A stretch of DNA of 40,479 bases from an uncultured Chloroflexota bacterium (GTDB taxonomy: Bacteria > Chloroflexota > Chloroflexia > Thermomicrobiales > UBA6265), in assembly GCA_937870845.1 (NCBI GenBank), contig CALMZR010000051.1, positions 1 through 40,479 on the forward strand, read 5' to 3'. Shown here one piece after another: positions 8,671 to 16,885 of this stretch. Position numbers and translations under genes: made by a program. The notes below the pieces were generated by a model that was given only the letters and a program-made list of their open reading frames with translations, did not search any database and was not told where the DNA came from. The number at the start of each line of letters is the position of its first letter. Within the stretch, counting starts at the first letter, position 1.

Positions 8671-9263
8671 GGCGCGGTCCCCCCCGTCGGATCGGCATGT
8701 GCGACGGCGGATGTAGACAGCCCCACCAGTTCCGCCCGCATTCCGTCGCCGGCATACCGCGCCCACAGCTTGCGAAATCGATCGTACGCCGCTCGCCGCT
8801 CGGCGTGCTCACGGCCAAGAAGGGCAATCAGCCCCCGGCGCGGGTCGTCCGGCGGCGGCCGCAGCGCCGCCGTGGCAATCTCGACCAACGCAGCCGGTGA
8901 GGCTTCCGCGATCTCCTGCCGGGTTTGCCGGCTCTGCTCGACCATCACCCGCGATAGCTCGTCGCCGATCAGCGCGATCCGCACGTCGCGGTCGTGCAGC
9001 GCGCCGAGCGCCTCCTGGATCGCTTTGACCCGGTCGATCTGCCGATCCCCCGCCTCGCCGAACTGAGGCCGAAACAACTCCAGCGTGTAGCGAAGGCGTT
9101 TGGCGGAAATCCGCAGATCGTGCAACGCCTCCGATAGCTCGGGATGCGGCACGACGGGAGCATAGGAGTAGTATTCCGCGATTCGCACCGCCAGCACTTT
9201 GCGCGCGTTCTCGGCCACGCTTGCTTCGGGATCGACGTCTTCGACCGGCCACGCCCGGCTCAT
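8667..9263 (-). CDS. CHAD domain, C-terminal half, as a separate protein
   Basis: The 198-aa basic helical protein carries the second-repeat CHAD signature LHDLRISAKRLRYTLELF and the downstream LGALHDRDVRIALI. CHAD domains bind polyphosphate through conserved His, Arg and Lys on two related helical bundles. Here only the second bundle is present; the first is at the C-terminus of the upstream Ppx protein. The ATG at 9263 overlaps the Ppx stop (9260-9263), so the two halves are probably made together and may assemble in trans. Its own stop overlaps the M20 start. Confidence 0.88.
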   Translation of the reverse strand: MSRAWPVEDVDPEASVAENARKVLAVRIAEYYSYAPVVPHPELSEALHDLRISAKRLRYTLELFRPQFGEAGDRQIDRVKAIQEALGALHDRDVRIALIGDELSRVMVEQSRQTRQEIAEASPAALVEIATAALRPPPDDPRRGLIALLGREHAERRAAYDRFRKLWARYAGDGMRAELVGLSTSAVAHADPTGGTAP

Positions 9264-10765
9264 GCAGTCGCCCCCGCCATTCCGGCTGCCGGTTTCGGGC
9301 GCCGCGCCCCCGATGCAAACCGATGCTCGACCTCTTGCCGTACCGGCCCTGCGAGCAGATCCTCAAGAAACGCTTCCATCTCCCCTCGCGCCGCCACGCG
9401 TTCCCGCTCCAGCCGGTCGATGAGCCGATCGATCCCTGGGTGCTCGACCACCGGTGCGGAGGCGCGGTCCGCCCGGATCGCATCGAGCAACACGTCGCGG
9501 TCGCGGACCTCGCCCAGTGCGCGGGTGATCTCCTTCGCGGTCCGATGCAGCGCCCTGTACCACGGCTTCGGAAACACCGGGGCGGCGATGTCCATCGCCG
9601 CCCGCAGCCGCCGCGACGCGACACGCACGTCATGGACGCCTTCGATGTCCTCGCCCTCGAGGGCAACCGGGATCGCCGCCCAGACGGCGTCCCATCGCGC
9701 GGCGATGAGGGCCTTCATCGTCTCCCGAAAATCGTCCTCGTCGACCGCGAGGCCGTCGGAATCTGCGTTGGGTTGCCTCGTTGGTTTCTCCGTGCTGTTC
9801 CGGCGTCGCCTCGTTTCGGCGTGACGACCCGGACTGCCGCCGGCAATGGCTGACTCCTGCAGCGCATCGAGGAGCAACCCACCGCGCAGCCCGCTGTGGG
9901 CGATCTTGATCGCCTCCGGCGTCACCAGCCCGGCCACCGCGGCGACGATGGCCACCCCTGCCGGCAAGACCTTGGCGCGCGCCTTCGGAACGGCGATCCG
10001 CTCCGCCAGGTTCGCCGCGGTGAGACTGGTCATCATCGCCAGTGCGTCTCGGAGGGCCGGGAGATTGGCAGATCGTCCATCAGGCAACAATCGCATCAAG
10101 TACTCGCCCGTGCCCCCGACGAGCACCAACTGGCTCACCCCATCAGCCGGCAAGTCCAGAGATGGCAGGGCCGCGGCAACCACCCGCGCCGCCTCTTCCT
10201 CACATGCGGCCAACTCCACGATATCCGGCGGGTCGGCGTGAACGAACCGCTCCGTCAGCGCCCCAGAGCCCAGTGAGAGCGAGCGCGCCGCGCCCATCGC
10301 CCCGTCGTGGGTCGCGATCAGCTCCGTGCTGCCGCCGCCGATGTCGGCGATAAGCGCCGATCCGCTGAGGTCCAATTCCGACGCGAGGCCGCGAAAGGTC
10401 AGCATCGCTTCCTCGTCTCCGTCGATGACGCGAACGTCTATCCCGGCCTCTTCCTGAACGCGATCGAGGAAGGCATCGCTATTCACCGCCGACCGAGTCG
10501 CCTCGGTCGCCACCGCGACGATAGTCGTCGCCCCGAGTCCTCGCGCTTGCGCCGCAAAGCGGCGCAACGTCTCGATCGCCGCTTCAATTCGGCGCTCGTC
10601 GAGGCGACCGGACGCCGCCACACCCTCCCCGAGCCGCACCACCTCCGACGCCCAAGCGAGTTGCTCAATTCCGCCGTGCCCGTTCGCGCGGCCGATGGTC
10701 ATTTTGATCGAGTTCGAGCCGATGTCGATTGCCGCGGCGAGCAACTCCCCCGCATCTCTATTCAC
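9260..10765 (-). CDS. Ppx/GppA exopolyphosphatase fused to the N-terminal half of a CHAD domain
   Basis: Residues 1-320 form an ASKHA-fold Ppx/GppA phosphatase with phosphate-binding loops AAIDIGSNSIKMTI and IADIGGGSTEL, and VAVATEATRSAVNSDAFL between them. The family hydrolyses long-chain polyphosphate or pppGpp. A charged linker (about 320-345) leads into the first CHAD bundle (VHDVRVASRRLRAAMDIA, LGEVRDRDVLLDAI), which should tether polyphosphate. The protein stops before the second CHAD bundle, which is in the next gene with a 4-nt overlap. The start is GTG at 10765. A 16-codon ORF immediately upstream ends in TGA overlapping this GTG and could be a coupling leader (weak). Ppx-CHAD combinations are known; the split is unusual. 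Confidence 0.92.
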   Translation of the reverse strand: MNRDAGELLAAAIDIGSNSIKMTIGRANGHGGIEQLAWASEVVRLGEGVAASGRLDERRIEAAIETLRRFAAQARGLGATTIVAVATEATRSAVNSDAFLDRVQEEAGIDVRVIDGDEEAMLTFRGLASELDLSGSALIADIGGGSTELIATHDGAMGAARSLSLGSGALTERFVHADPPDIVELAACEEEAARVVAAALPSLDLPADGVSQLVLVGGTGEYLMRLLPDGRSANLPALRDALAMMTSLTAANLAERIAVPKARAKVLPAGVAIVAAVAGLVTPEAIKIAHSGLRGGLLLDALQESAIAGGSPGRHAETRRRRNSTEKPTRQPNADSDGLAVDEDDFRETMKALIAARWDAVWAAIPVALEGEDIEGVHDVRVASRRLRAAMDIAAPVFPKPWYRALHRTAKEITRALGEVRDRDVLLDAIRADRASAPVVEHPGIDRLIDRLERERVAARGEMEAFLEDLLAGPVRQEVEHRFASGARRPKPAAGMAGATA

Positions 10766-10815
10766 GGCAGAGGCCCACCCGCGCTGAAAGCAGAACGAAG
10801 CGGTCGTATCATGCG

Positions 10816-10828
10816 CGGTAGTCTACCG
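10816..10828. promoter_or_regulatory. Small palindrome CGGTAG-T-CTACCG in the divergent ppx/coiled-coil gap
   Basis: A 6-bp inverted repeat around one central base lies between the divergent ppx and coiled-coil genes. It holds TAGACT on the minus strand and TAGTCT on the plus strand, both -10-like. Overlapping divergent -10 boxes or an operator are possible. No -35 is clear on either strand. Confidence 0.3.
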
Positions 10829-10900
10829 GTTCGGGGCCCCTGGTCGGCGCAGCCGCCGCCACACCCCAGGATCAGCCAGAAGGCGCCAGAGAGCGAAGAG

Positions 10901-11173
10901 ATGACGGTGGAACACGGCGAGGCGAGCGCCCTGGGACGAGCGGCCGAGCTCCTGAACGAGGGGGCTGAAGCCGAGCTGCGCCTGCTCAAGCGCGAGCGCA
11001 AGGCGGAGCGCCTCCTCGCCGAAGCACGAGCGGCGCTGGCGGAAGACCAAAAACGTCTGGAGCGGGCCAGAAAGCGCGTCGCCTATAGCGCGGCGGCGGT
11101 TGCTGAAGCCGAAACTCGGTTGAGTGAAGCTCAGGCCGCGCGAGCCGCAGGCCCGCGACCCGCTCAGGATTGA
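10901..11173 (+). CDS. Small coiled-coil hypothetical protein
   Basis: Ninety residues, almost wholly predicted helix. A heptad-like charged Ala/Glu/Arg/Leu pattern runs from residue 15 to 85 (ELRLLKRERKAERLLAEARAALAEDQKRLERARKRV). There is no signal peptide, cysteine or enzyme motif. I use ATG at 10901 with the purine-rich AGAGAG upstream; the ORF track runs far into ppx antisense and is not credible there. The 3' end overlaps the convergent CapA stop by 10 bp. Function unknown; the helix composition could also arise from a non-coding GC-rich frame, so confidence is moderate. Confidence 0.5.
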   Translation: MTVEHGEASALGRAAELLNEGAEAELRLLKRERKAERLLAEARAALAEDQKRLERARKRVAYSAAAVAEAETRLSEAQAARAAGPRPAQD

Positions 11174-12786
11174 CCCACGCCGGCCTCGCGGGCCGCGAGA
11201 CGATCTGTTGCGGCCCAGAATCGGTCCATCAGCGCCGCGTGCTCGCCGGCGGCCATCCGCCGCGGCTGGTGGAACTCCTCGATCTCAACTCCGTGGAAGC
11301 GAAGGGCCGCAATCTTCGTCCCGTGCAGCACGATCTCCAGGGCATACCCCGAGCGCACTTCCGCCGCCCACATCTGGTCGAGAATGAAGTTGCCGGGCGA
11401 GTAGACGATCGGCTTGCCCGCGTAGACCTCCATGCCCTGGATCAGATGCGGGTGGTTCGTGACCACCATCGCCGCGCCGGCGTCGATAGCCATGTGCGCC
11501 GTCTGCACCGCCCACGGCGGCGGCGCAGCGACGTACTCCGCCCCAAGGTGGAAATACGGGATCACCACATCCGCGGCCTCGGACGCCGCCGCGATGTCGG
11601 CCGCGATCTGGGATGCCAGATAGGGGTTTGTCCCGGCTCGATCGGCCGTGGCGCTCACGTCCACGTCGAGCACCCCGGTCTCCGCCCCCGGCTCCACTTC
11701 GGAGTTTGCGGTCACGGCGTCGATGCCGAGCAACGCGATCCGTACGTCTCCAGCCTCGACCACCCACGGCGCCCGCGCAACATCGATCGTCTCTCCCGCC
11801 CCGAAGTACGGGATGCCCGCCCCGTCCAGCGCGGCGATGGTGTCGAGCAGCCCCTGCACGCCCCACCCTTCGTCGTTCCACGTCGAGTGGTTGTTCGCCA
11901 ACGTCACCGCGTCGATTCCGGCCAGGGCAAACCCCTCCAGCATTGCCGGGCTCGAAACGAACGTTACCGAATGGGGATCGGCAGGCTGCGGCAACGAGTC
12001 CGACAGATTCCCTTCCAGATTCGCCACCGTCACGTCGAAGGCGCTCAGCAACGGGGCAATCCGCCGAAATGGCCGGGTGTAATCGCCGTACCGTTGCATG
12101 TGCAAATGCACATTCCGCCCAGGCACGATGTCCCCAACGACTCCGACCCGTACGGGTTCTACGCCCTCGATTGGCGCGAGGACGGGATCAGCCTCGCCCA
12201 CCGCCAAGGTCTGTACCCGGAAATCGATAAGCTCGATGGGAACAAGAGCAACGGCGCCGGGATCGACGGCGATCGCCGCTGCCAGAGCCTCGTAGCTTTC
12301 GAACGTCTGCTCCGCCTGAATCCCGCTCGCCGTAGAGCCTGCGAGCGCCAATGGCCGCACAGGGTAGCGCGTCGGCGAACCGAGCTCTTTCCAGTTTGCG
12401 ATCTTTCCGGAGACCAGGCGCCAGGGATCGTCCGACCCGACGGCGAGCAGCGGCAGCCGCGGTGAAGCCGCCAGCGCCATCCCCTCTGGCAACCCCGAGT
12501 TCGGCAAGGCGCGCGCCGCCTCGGCAACCGGGGTCGAGGCCGGCAGGAGGACTGGTGCAGGTGATGCCGACGGCGTCGCGGCGGCGGGCGCCTGCGGCGT
12601 GTCAACGGCGGACGGCGCCATGGCGCTTCCCGGCGCCTGTGCCTGCCGCGAGACTTGCAGCGCGAGCGAGCCGGCGGCGCCCGCCGCCGCGGCGACGACC
12701 GGCACGGCCCCCAGCACGACTTCCCGCCGGGTGAATCGGCGGACTCGTCGCGACCGCGAGTCAGACCCCGATGCCGCCTCAGTCAC
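11164..12786 (-). CDS. CapA-family (poly-gamma-glutamate synthesis-type) exported protein
   Basis: The C-terminal 330 residues form a CapA metallophosphoesterase-like domain: GVVGDIVPGRNVHL, TVANLEGNLS, VTLANNHSTW, PYFHLGAEYV, VTNHPHLIQGMEVY and YSPGNFILDQ carry the Asp/Asn/His metal ligands of this superfamily. The N-terminus has a Tat-type signal, RRFTRREVVLGAVPVVAAAAG, so the protein is exported folded. A Pro/Ala linker leads to a 130-residue segment with GKIANWKELGSPTRYPVRPLAL, similar to the PstS-type solute-binding motif and seemingly degenerate. I use GTG at 12786 (540 aa), overlapping the amidase stop by 8 nt; the ORF-track start at 12918 lies inside the amidase. The family takes part in capsule or wall polymers; the exact substrate is unknown. 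Confidence 0.88.
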   Translation of the reverse strand: MTEAASGSDSRSRRVRRFTRREVVLGAVPVVAAAAGAAGSLALQVSRQAQAPGSAMAPSAVDTPQAPAAATPSASPAPVLLPASTPVAEAARALPNSGLPEGMALAASPRLPLLAVGSDDPWRLVSGKIANWKELGSPTRYPVRPLALAGSTASGIQAEQTFESYEALAAAIAVDPGAVALVPIELIDFRVQTLAVGEADPVLAPIEGVEPVRVGVVGDIVPGRNVHLHMQRYGDYTRPFRRIAPLLSAFDVTVANLEGNLSDSLPQPADPHSVTFVSSPAMLEGFALAGIDAVTLANNHSTWNDEGWGVQGLLDTIAALDGAGIPYFGAGETIDVARAPWVVEAGDVRIALLGIDAVTANSEVEPGAETGVLDVDVSATADRAGTNPYLASQIAADIAAASEAADVVIPYFHLGAEYVAAPPPWAVQTAHMAIDAGAAMVVTNHPHLIQGMEVYAGKPIVYSPGNFILDQMWAAEVRSGYALEIVLHGTKIAALRFHGVEIEEFHQPRRMAAGEHAALMDRFWAATDRLAAREAGVGQS

Positions 12787-14032
12787 GACTCGGAACCACT
12801 GGCGTCGCCGATCGGCCGATTTCAGGCGGATAGTAGTCGGCGAAGTAATCCACGATGGCGTTCTCGTACGCCGTGACGATCGCGTTCCGCCCCTCGGCAC
12901 TGGAGAGGACGGCGGCATCGCCGTCGTTGGAGACGAACAGCGCCTCGACGATCGCCCCCGGCATCTGGCTGGGCTCGACCACCCCAGGCACCGCTGGCCC
13001 CGTCATAATGAAGTTGCGAAACATGGAGTACTCCTTCTGCACGTCGGCCGTCGTGTCTGGGAGTACCCCGCGTTCCTCCTCGGTCGGCAGGACGTAGCCG
13101 ATAAAGCCCAGTTGCTCTTTGAGATGAGCGTACGCCAGGCTCGCGAACCTGACGTTGCGGTCACCGAACTCTCGCTCCCGCGTGTACCAAGTCTCATACC
13201 CGCGCGGGTTCCCGTTTGAGAACCCGTTGACGTGCATCGAGACCAGCAGGTCGGCGCTGGCGCCGTTGCACACATTGATGCGCGCTTGCAGCTCGTCGAG
13301 GTTCTTGTTGCGGCTTGACCGCGGCGCGTCGTGCGCCGCCGTCCGCCCGTCCCCATTGACGTCGGCCCCGTCCAGATTGACCGCCGCATCCGTCTGCCGT
13401 GTCATCACGACGTCGTAGCCGCGCCGCTGCAACCGCTCCTTTAGATCCCAGGCGTGCTCCAGCGTCAGCATCGCCTCCTCCATCGCGGGTACGCCATCCG
13501 GCAAGAATCGCTGAAAACCCCGGTCATACCCGCCGTGCCCCGGATCGAGGCAGACCACCGGCGCCCGCGCGAACGATGCAGGCAATGGAATGGGCGTTTC
13601 GGCCGCCGCATCCGCCTCCGGCGGCGGAGCCATGCCCAATGGCTCCGCCGCCGGGACTTGCGGCGCCATGGCTTCGACCTGAGCGCCGCCCGTCGGCTCC
13701 TCCACCCGCCCGAACAACCGGCCGCCAGCAAAAGCAAGCACCGTCAATCCCACGATCAGGAGCGCGCCGGCGAGTGTCATCCCCGGCGAGCGCACCTGCG
13801 ATTCTTGGCGCGTCTTGGGCATCTTCGGCGCGGGTTTTGACGTGCCGTTGTGCGAGGCTCCACCATTTGCGCGTGACTCGCGGCGGGCGCGGTACGCGCG
13901 CCGCTCGGCCCCGGACAGGGTTCGCCCGTTGCCAAACTCCGGCCCACGCTGCGACCTGGACGACGCGGCCGCCCGCGGTTCCGTGCTGCCTCGGTTCGCG
14001 AGCTCCCTGCCCAGCTCTCCCATCCCCGCCAC
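12779..14032 (-). CDS. N-acetylmuramoyl-L-alanine amidase (Amidase_3), membrane-anchored
   Basis: The protein has a cytoplasmic basic N-terminus (1-84) and one membrane segment (about 85-108, TLAGALLIVGLTVLAFAGG). A Pro/Ala linker precedes an AmiC/CwlM-type zinc amidase domain (about 158-405). Zinc and catalytic residues are seen in CLDPGHGGYDRG (His), the glutamates of AMEEAMLTLEHA, LLVSMHVNGF (His) and IVEALFVSN (Glu). It should cut the amide between MurNAc and L-Ala outside the cell. A loop DVNGDGRTAAHD resembling a calcium-binding EF-hand/dockerin loop is inserted in the domain. Downstream CapA overlaps it. A second amidase lies 40 bp upstream, so this looks like a tandem duplication. Confidence 0.93.
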   Translation of the reverse strand: MAGMGELGRELANRGSTEPRAAASSRSQRGPEFGNGRTLSGAERRAYRARRESRANGGASHNGTSKPAPKMPKTRQESQVRSPGMTLAGALLIVGLTVLAFAGGRLFGRVEEPTGGAQVEAMAPQVPAAEPLGMAPPPEADAAAETPIPLPASFARAPVVCLDPGHGGYDRGFQRFLPDGVPAMEEAMLTLEHAWDLKERLQRRGYDVVMTRQTDAAVNLDGADVNGDGRTAAHDAPRSSRNKNLDELQARINVCNGASADLLVSMHVNGFSNGNPRGYETWYTREREFGDRNVRFASLAYAHLKEQLGFIGYVLPTEEERGVLPDTTADVQKEYSMFRNFIMTGPAVPGVVEPSQMPGAIVEALFVSNDGDAAVLSSAEGRNAIVTAYENAIVDYFADYYPPEIGRSATPVVPSRD

Positions 14033-14072
14033 GCGCCACGCGCCAAACGCGGCCTACCTCACGACAGGCCGT

Positions 14073-15035
14073 CTACCCCGGATATACGTCGAAGTAAGCG
14101 TTGATGGCTTCCTCATACGCCCCAACCACGGCGTCTGCCGAATCATCCCTCTCGATAAACGCGGCATCCTCTTCGTTGGAAAGGAACAACCCCTCGATCA
14201 CGGCCCCGGGCATCTCGCTTGGGACCAGCTCGCCTGGGCGCTCCGGACCTGTCACTACGTGATCCGCAAGACCGATGCCGCGGTCGTTGGCATCGTACCC
14301 AGCTTCGGCATAGGCGTTGCCCAGCGCTTGCTGAATCAGGTTGGCGAAGGTCTGGCTCCGCCCGCTGAAGGGGCGATCCCCGTTGTACCAGACCTCATAG
14401 CCCTGCAGGAACTCATTTTCCGCCCCGTTGTAATGAACCGAGACGAGCAGATCGGCGCTGGCCAGATTGCAGATGTTCACCCGAGCCTGAAGGTCGTCGA
14501 GCTGGGTGGTCAGAGCCGGGCTACCTGGTTCGGCCACCACGCCATCTCCATTGACGTCCTCGTTTGCGGGATTGACTTCGGTATCCGACTCCCGCGTCAA
14601 GACCACCTCGTACCCTTGCTCGCGCAGCCGCTCCGCGAGCAGCAGCGAGTGCTCGAGGGTGAAGTCCTTCTCCCGCAAGACGATCTCCCCGTCGCGCACC
14701 AGCACGTTCCCCAAGTCCTCGCCCCCGTGCCCGGGATCGATGCAGACAATGTTGCGCCCATCCCGCGCGTACAGTTCGTCCACCCCCGCCACCGGCGCCG
14801 GAACCGGCGTCGGCGTCGGCGGCTGCGGCAGCGGGGTTGGCGTCGGCGGTTCAGGAGTCGCGGTCGGCGTCGGCAGTGGCGTCGCGCTCGGGATCGGAGT
14901 CGACGTCGGCGGCGGCGCCGTGAACCGTTGCGCCCCGAACCGCGCCCCGACGATCAAGAGGGCGATGCCGACCGAGATCAGCAGGATGATGGCGCCACGG
15001 GCAACCTCCTCCTGCCGGCTTTGCCGCCCGTCCAT
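14073..15035 (-). CDS. N-acetylmuramoyl-L-alanine amidase (Amidase_3), second copy
   Basis: This is a paralogue of the next gene. A short cytoplasmic N-terminus is followed by one membrane anchor (about 13-33), a 45-residue Pro/Thr-rich stalk (TPTATPEPPTPTPLPQPPTP) that probably spans the wall, and the amidase domain. Motifs are CIDPGHGGEDLG, EKDFTLEHS, LLVSVHYNGAEN and VIEGLFLSNEED. The same DVNGDG loop insertion is present (EDVNGDGVVAEPG). The start is ATG at 15035, with a plausible promoter upstream. The amidase-amidase-capA order suggests a wall-remodelling operon. Confidence 0.93.
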   Translation of the reverse strand: MDGRQSRQEEVARGAIILLISVGIALLIVGARFGAQRFTAPPPTSTPIPSATPLPTPTATPEPPTPTPLPQPPTPTPVPAPVAGVDELYARDGRNIVCIDPGHGGEDLGNVLVRDGEIVLREKDFTLEHSLLLAERLREQGYEVVLTRESDTEVNPANEDVNGDGVVAEPGSPALTTQLDDLQARVNICNLASADLLVSVHYNGAENEFLQGYEVWYNGDRPFSGRSQTFANLIQQALGNAYAEAGYDANDRGIGLADHVVTGPERPGELVPSEMPGAVIEGLFLSNEEDAAFIERDDSADAVVGAYEEAINAYFDVYPG

Positions 15036-15134
15036 GCGATTGGTCAGCCTTCGATCCGGAAGCGGAAGGTCATGCCTGCCGGGCGGGTCTCAACGGCCCA
15101 GCGATGCCAGTCCGTTCACGGCGGGGACGAGGAT

Positions 15135-15163
15135 AGCCTACCGGCTCGCGCAGCGCGGCACAA
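15135..15163 (-). promoter_or_regulatory. Candidate promoter of the amidase-capA operon
   Basis: On the minus strand TTGTGC (15163-15158) and TAGGCT (15140-15135) are 17 nt apart, about 100 nt before the ATG at 15035. The -35 matches consensus only in part. The 15036-15413 gap otherwise holds the divergent transporter promoter, a palindrome and a 167-nt leader. Confidence 0.4.
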
Positions 15164-15192
15164 CCCCGCGCCGGGTCAATCGAGTTCGATTC

Positions 15193-15210
15193 TCTCGGTC
15201 ACGCCCGAGA
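15193..15210. promoter_or_regulatory. Palindrome TCTCGG-N6-CCGAGA beside the transporter -35 box
   Basis: A perfect 6-bp inverted repeat with a 6-nt spacer ends one base before TTGACA of the transporter promoter. The position suits a regulator acting at or next to the -35. The regulator is unknown, and no regulator gene lies beside the operon. Confidence 0.45.
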
Positions 15211-15211
15211 A

Positions 15212-15240
15212 TTGACAAGGTTTTCGTAGCCCGATACGAT
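15212..15240 (+). promoter_or_regulatory. Sigma-70-type promoter of the sugar/polyol transporter operon
   Basis: TTGACA (15212-15217), a 17-nt spacer and TACGAT (15235-15240) form a near-consensus promoter. Transcription is expected near 15247, leaving a leader of about 167 nt before the ATG at 15414. The leader contains complementary GC segments, but I could not match it to a known riboswitch. Confidence 0.75.
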
Positions 15241-15413
15241 GCTGCCAACCTCGACGAGGGAAATTCCGCCGACGGCGCAACAGAGGATGCTTTCGTTCAC
15301 TTCGCGACCTGGGAGCCCCGTTTCGCCAGCCAGGGTTGGCGCCCCGCTCGATCGCACGATCTTTGGCGACGGAGCCGTAAGCCGCATCGCCGCCGATCAC
15401 CCAGGAGGAACCG

Positions 15414-16793
15414 ATGCTGCGCAGGAGACTGCTCACAGGCGTGATGACGGCAGCGGTGGTCGCTGCCACGATGGTTCCGTTCTCCTTGACCTCGCGCGCG
15501 CAGACGCCCGCGGTCGAGCCCAACACCGAGATCTCCGGCACGATCGACGTGGCCATGGTCGCCAACCCACAGATGGTGGCGCTTCAGGAGCTGGTCGAAT
15601 CCGGGGCCTTCAACGAGGCCTACCCGAACATCACCGTCAACCTCACCGTGCTCCCGGAAAACGAAATCCGCCAGACCATCACCCAGGATGTCACCACCCA
15701 ATCCGGCCAGTTCGACGTCTTCACTATCGGCCCCTTCGAGGTGCCCCTCTGGGCCGAGCAGGGCTGGCTGGAAGAGGTCGGCGCGGCGGCCGAAGCCAAC
15801 CCCGACTACGACCTTGCCGATGTCTTCGAAAGCATGAAGGCCGGTCTCACCTACGAGGGCGGGCTCTACGCCCTCCCCTTCTACGGTGAAAGCGCCATGA
15901 CCTTCTACCGCACCGACCTCTTCGAAGAAGCCGGTCTCGAGATGCCGGAGCGCCCGACCTGGACGCAGATTGCCGAGTTCGCCGCGGCGCTCGATTCCGA
16001 CGCGGTCTCTGGTGTCTGCCTGCGCGGCCTGCCCGGCTGGGGTGAGATGGGCGCCCCTCTCGGCACCGTGATCAACGCCTTCGGCGGCCGCTGGTACGAC
16101 GAGAACTGGGTCGCCCAACTCAACGACGAGGACTCGGCGCGGGCCATCCGCTTCTACATCGAGCTGCTGCAGAACTACGGCCCCGAGGGCGCCGTCGGCA
16201 ACGGCTTCACCGAGAACGAGACGCTCCTCATCCAGGGTCAGTGCGCGATGTGGTACGACGCCACCTCCGCCGCCGAGTTGATCACCGACCCGGCCATCAA
16301 TCCCGACTACGAGCAGGTCGGCTTCGCCTACGGCCCCTCCGACAAGCTCCCGACCGGCAACTGGCTCTGGAGCTGGAACTTCGCCATGGCGGCCAACTCC
16401 GACGCCAAGGATGCCGCCAACGCCTTCATGCAGTGGGCCACCTCCACCGCCTACGTCGACGCCATCGTCGCCTTCGACGGCGGCTGGGGTCGCGCCCCGA
16501 CCGGCGCCCGCGCCTCCGTCTACGAGAACCCCTCCTACCAGGAGCGCGCCGCCGACTTCGCCGAGATCGTGCTCAACTCCATCAACGAAGCCAATCCGAA
16601 CGAGCCGACCGAAGAGCCGGTCCCCTACACCGGCGGTCAATTCGTGCGCATCCCCGAATTCCAGCAACTCGGCAACGACGTGACGCAGATCTTCGCCTCC
16701 GCCCTCGTCGGCGACATGGAGATCGACGCCGCCATCGAGGAGGCCAACGCCCTGGCCGATCAGGTCGCCATCGACGCCGGCTACCAGGAGTAA
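15414..16793 (+). CDS. ABC transporter extracellular sugar/polyol-binding protein
   Basis: The 459-aa protein has a signal peptide (MLRRRLLTGVMTAAVVAATMV, cleavage near residues 25-30) and the family-1 solute-binding fold of the SmoE/MalE type. Recognisable stretches are QFDVFTIGPFEVPLWAEQGWLEEV, GLYALPFYGESAMTFYRTDLFEEAG, QGQCAMWYDATSAAELI and GNWLWSWNFAMAANS. AGGAGG lies 5 nt before the ATG. It would capture a carbohydrate outside the membrane for the two permeases downstream. Sorbitol or mannitol is suggested by the co-located zinc dehydrogenase but is not proven. A GC-rich hairpin follows the stop, separating it from the first permease. Confidence 0.93.
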   Translation: MLRRRLLTGVMTAAVVAATMVPFSLTSRAQTPAVEPNTEISGTIDVAMVANPQMVALQELVESGAFNEAYPNITVNLTVLPENEIRQTITQDVTTQSGQFDVFTIGPFEVPLWAEQGWLEEVGAAAEANPDYDLADVFESMKAGLTYEGGLYALPFYGESAMTFYRTDLFEEAGLEMPERPTWTQIAEFAAALDSDAVSGVCLRGLPGWGEMGAPLGTVINAFGGRWYDENWVAQLNDEDSARAIRFYIELLQNYGPEGAVGNGFTENETLLIQGQCAMWYDATSAAELITDPAINPDYEQVGFAYGPSDKLPTGNWLWSWNFAMAANSDAKDAANAFMQWATSTAYVDAIVAFDGGWGRAPTGARASVYENPSYQERAADFAEIVLNSINEANPNEPTEEPVPYTGGQFVRIPEFQQLGNDVTQIFASALVGDMEIDAAIEEANALADQVAIDAGYQE

Positions 16794-16845
16794 CCGCCCC
16801 TTCGCTCGGGCGAGGGAGGAGTATTCCAAACCCGGCCCGCCAAAG

Positions 16846-16885
16846 CCCCTCTCCCTGCGCACAGGGAGAGGGGTTGGGGTGAGGG
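16846..16885 (+). repeat. REP-like hairpin element between binding protein and permease genes
   Basis: An 11-bp perfect stem (CCCCTCTCCCT / AGGGAGAGGGG) with loop GCGCAC is followed by TTGGGGTGAGGG. This matches a short palindromic repeat type that I recall from many GC-rich genomes. It lies in the intercistronic gap, with no T-run that would make it a rho-independent terminator. It probably stabilises the upstream binding-protein mRNA and lowers read-through. Confidence 0.75.

Noticed and set aside
15247-15413. Known riboswitch in the transporter leader
   Set aside because: I compared it by eye with common classes (c-di-GMP, c-di-AMP, SAM, cobalamin, guanidine, ZTP, fluoride) and found no conserved core. 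It is left as an unexplained leader.
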